From NCBI RefSeq assembly GCF_004340985.1, contig NZ_SLYB01000004.1:62001-126000 (forward strand): a stretch of 64,000 bases of DNA, given 5' to 3'. A program made the position numbers and the translations under genes. A model generated the notes under the pieces. That model ran no database searches. It saw only the letters and a program-made list of their open reading frames with translations, and was not told the origin of the DNA. This document shows, piece by piece, positions 63,986-64,000 of this stretch. This stretch comes from Cricetibacter osteomyelitidis. GTDB taxonomy: Bacteria > Pseudomonadota > Gammaproteobacteria > Enterobacterales > Pasteurellaceae. How positions within the stretch are numbered: the first letter of the stretch is position 1; every line of letters starts with the position of its first letter.

Positions 63986-64000
63986 TTATATGGCAGGAAA

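Overview
The window comes from a Pasteurellaceae chromosome with Haemophilus-type DNA uptake. The 9-base uptake signal core AAGTGCGGT (or ACCGCACTT) occurs more than thirty times, inside genes and in hairpins. The housekeeping genes are the H. influenzae set (kdkA/opsX LOS genes, dnaA-dnaN-recF, HEPN protein, yqaB-yqaA, murQ). The species cannot be named from the sequence.

Left edge (1-1530): start of kdkA and the heptosyltransferase gene opsX. Centre (1536-46840): a 45 kb hexuronate catabolism island with six complete TRAP transporters. TRAP1 (7851-10712) is divergent from uxaC-uxaB-uxaA-kdgK-eda, a full galacturonate pathway. TRAP2 (11725-14545) goes with a zinc dehydrogenase and a regulator with two winged helices. 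TRAP3 is split: its binding-protein gene leads uxuB-type SDR-uxaC-kdgK-eda on the minus strand, and its membrane genes lead GH31-uxuR-uxuA on the plus strand. TRAP4 (29056-31848) goes with a dehydrogenase, uxuR and a uxuA broken by a nonsense codon. TRAP5 (39741-42567) leads dehydrogenase-uxuA-uxuB-GntR, with enzymes of a different lineage. TRAP6 (42912-45756) follows kduI and the wreck of kduD, so it is likely for unsaturated uronates. A vapC toxin-antitoxin pair sits at 28268-28958.

The pathways converge on 2-keto-3-deoxygluconate, which KdgK and Eda turn into pyruvate and glyceraldehyde 3-phosphate. Two intact kdgK-eda pairs exist. TRAP2, 4, 5 and 6 have instead short scars of eda, the SDR gene or kdgK just downstream. 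This suggests that self-contained cassettes accumulated, were homogenised by gene conversion and then lost redundant lower-pathway genes. In both kdgK scars one deletion ends exactly at two uptake-signal repeats. Promoter regions carry CRP sites and UxuR/ExuR-like operators; between the TRAP4 dehydrogenase and uxuR these form one 60-base inverted repeat.

Right part (47170-64000): recF-dnaN-dnaA; the oxidative pentose phosphate run zwf-pgl-HEPN-(MNT remnant)-racemase-gnd; cysQ; an OPT transporter; tRNA-Ser(GCU) and two identical tRNA-Arg(ACG); glnK-amtB; a PRD-like protein; yqaB-yqaA; murQ.
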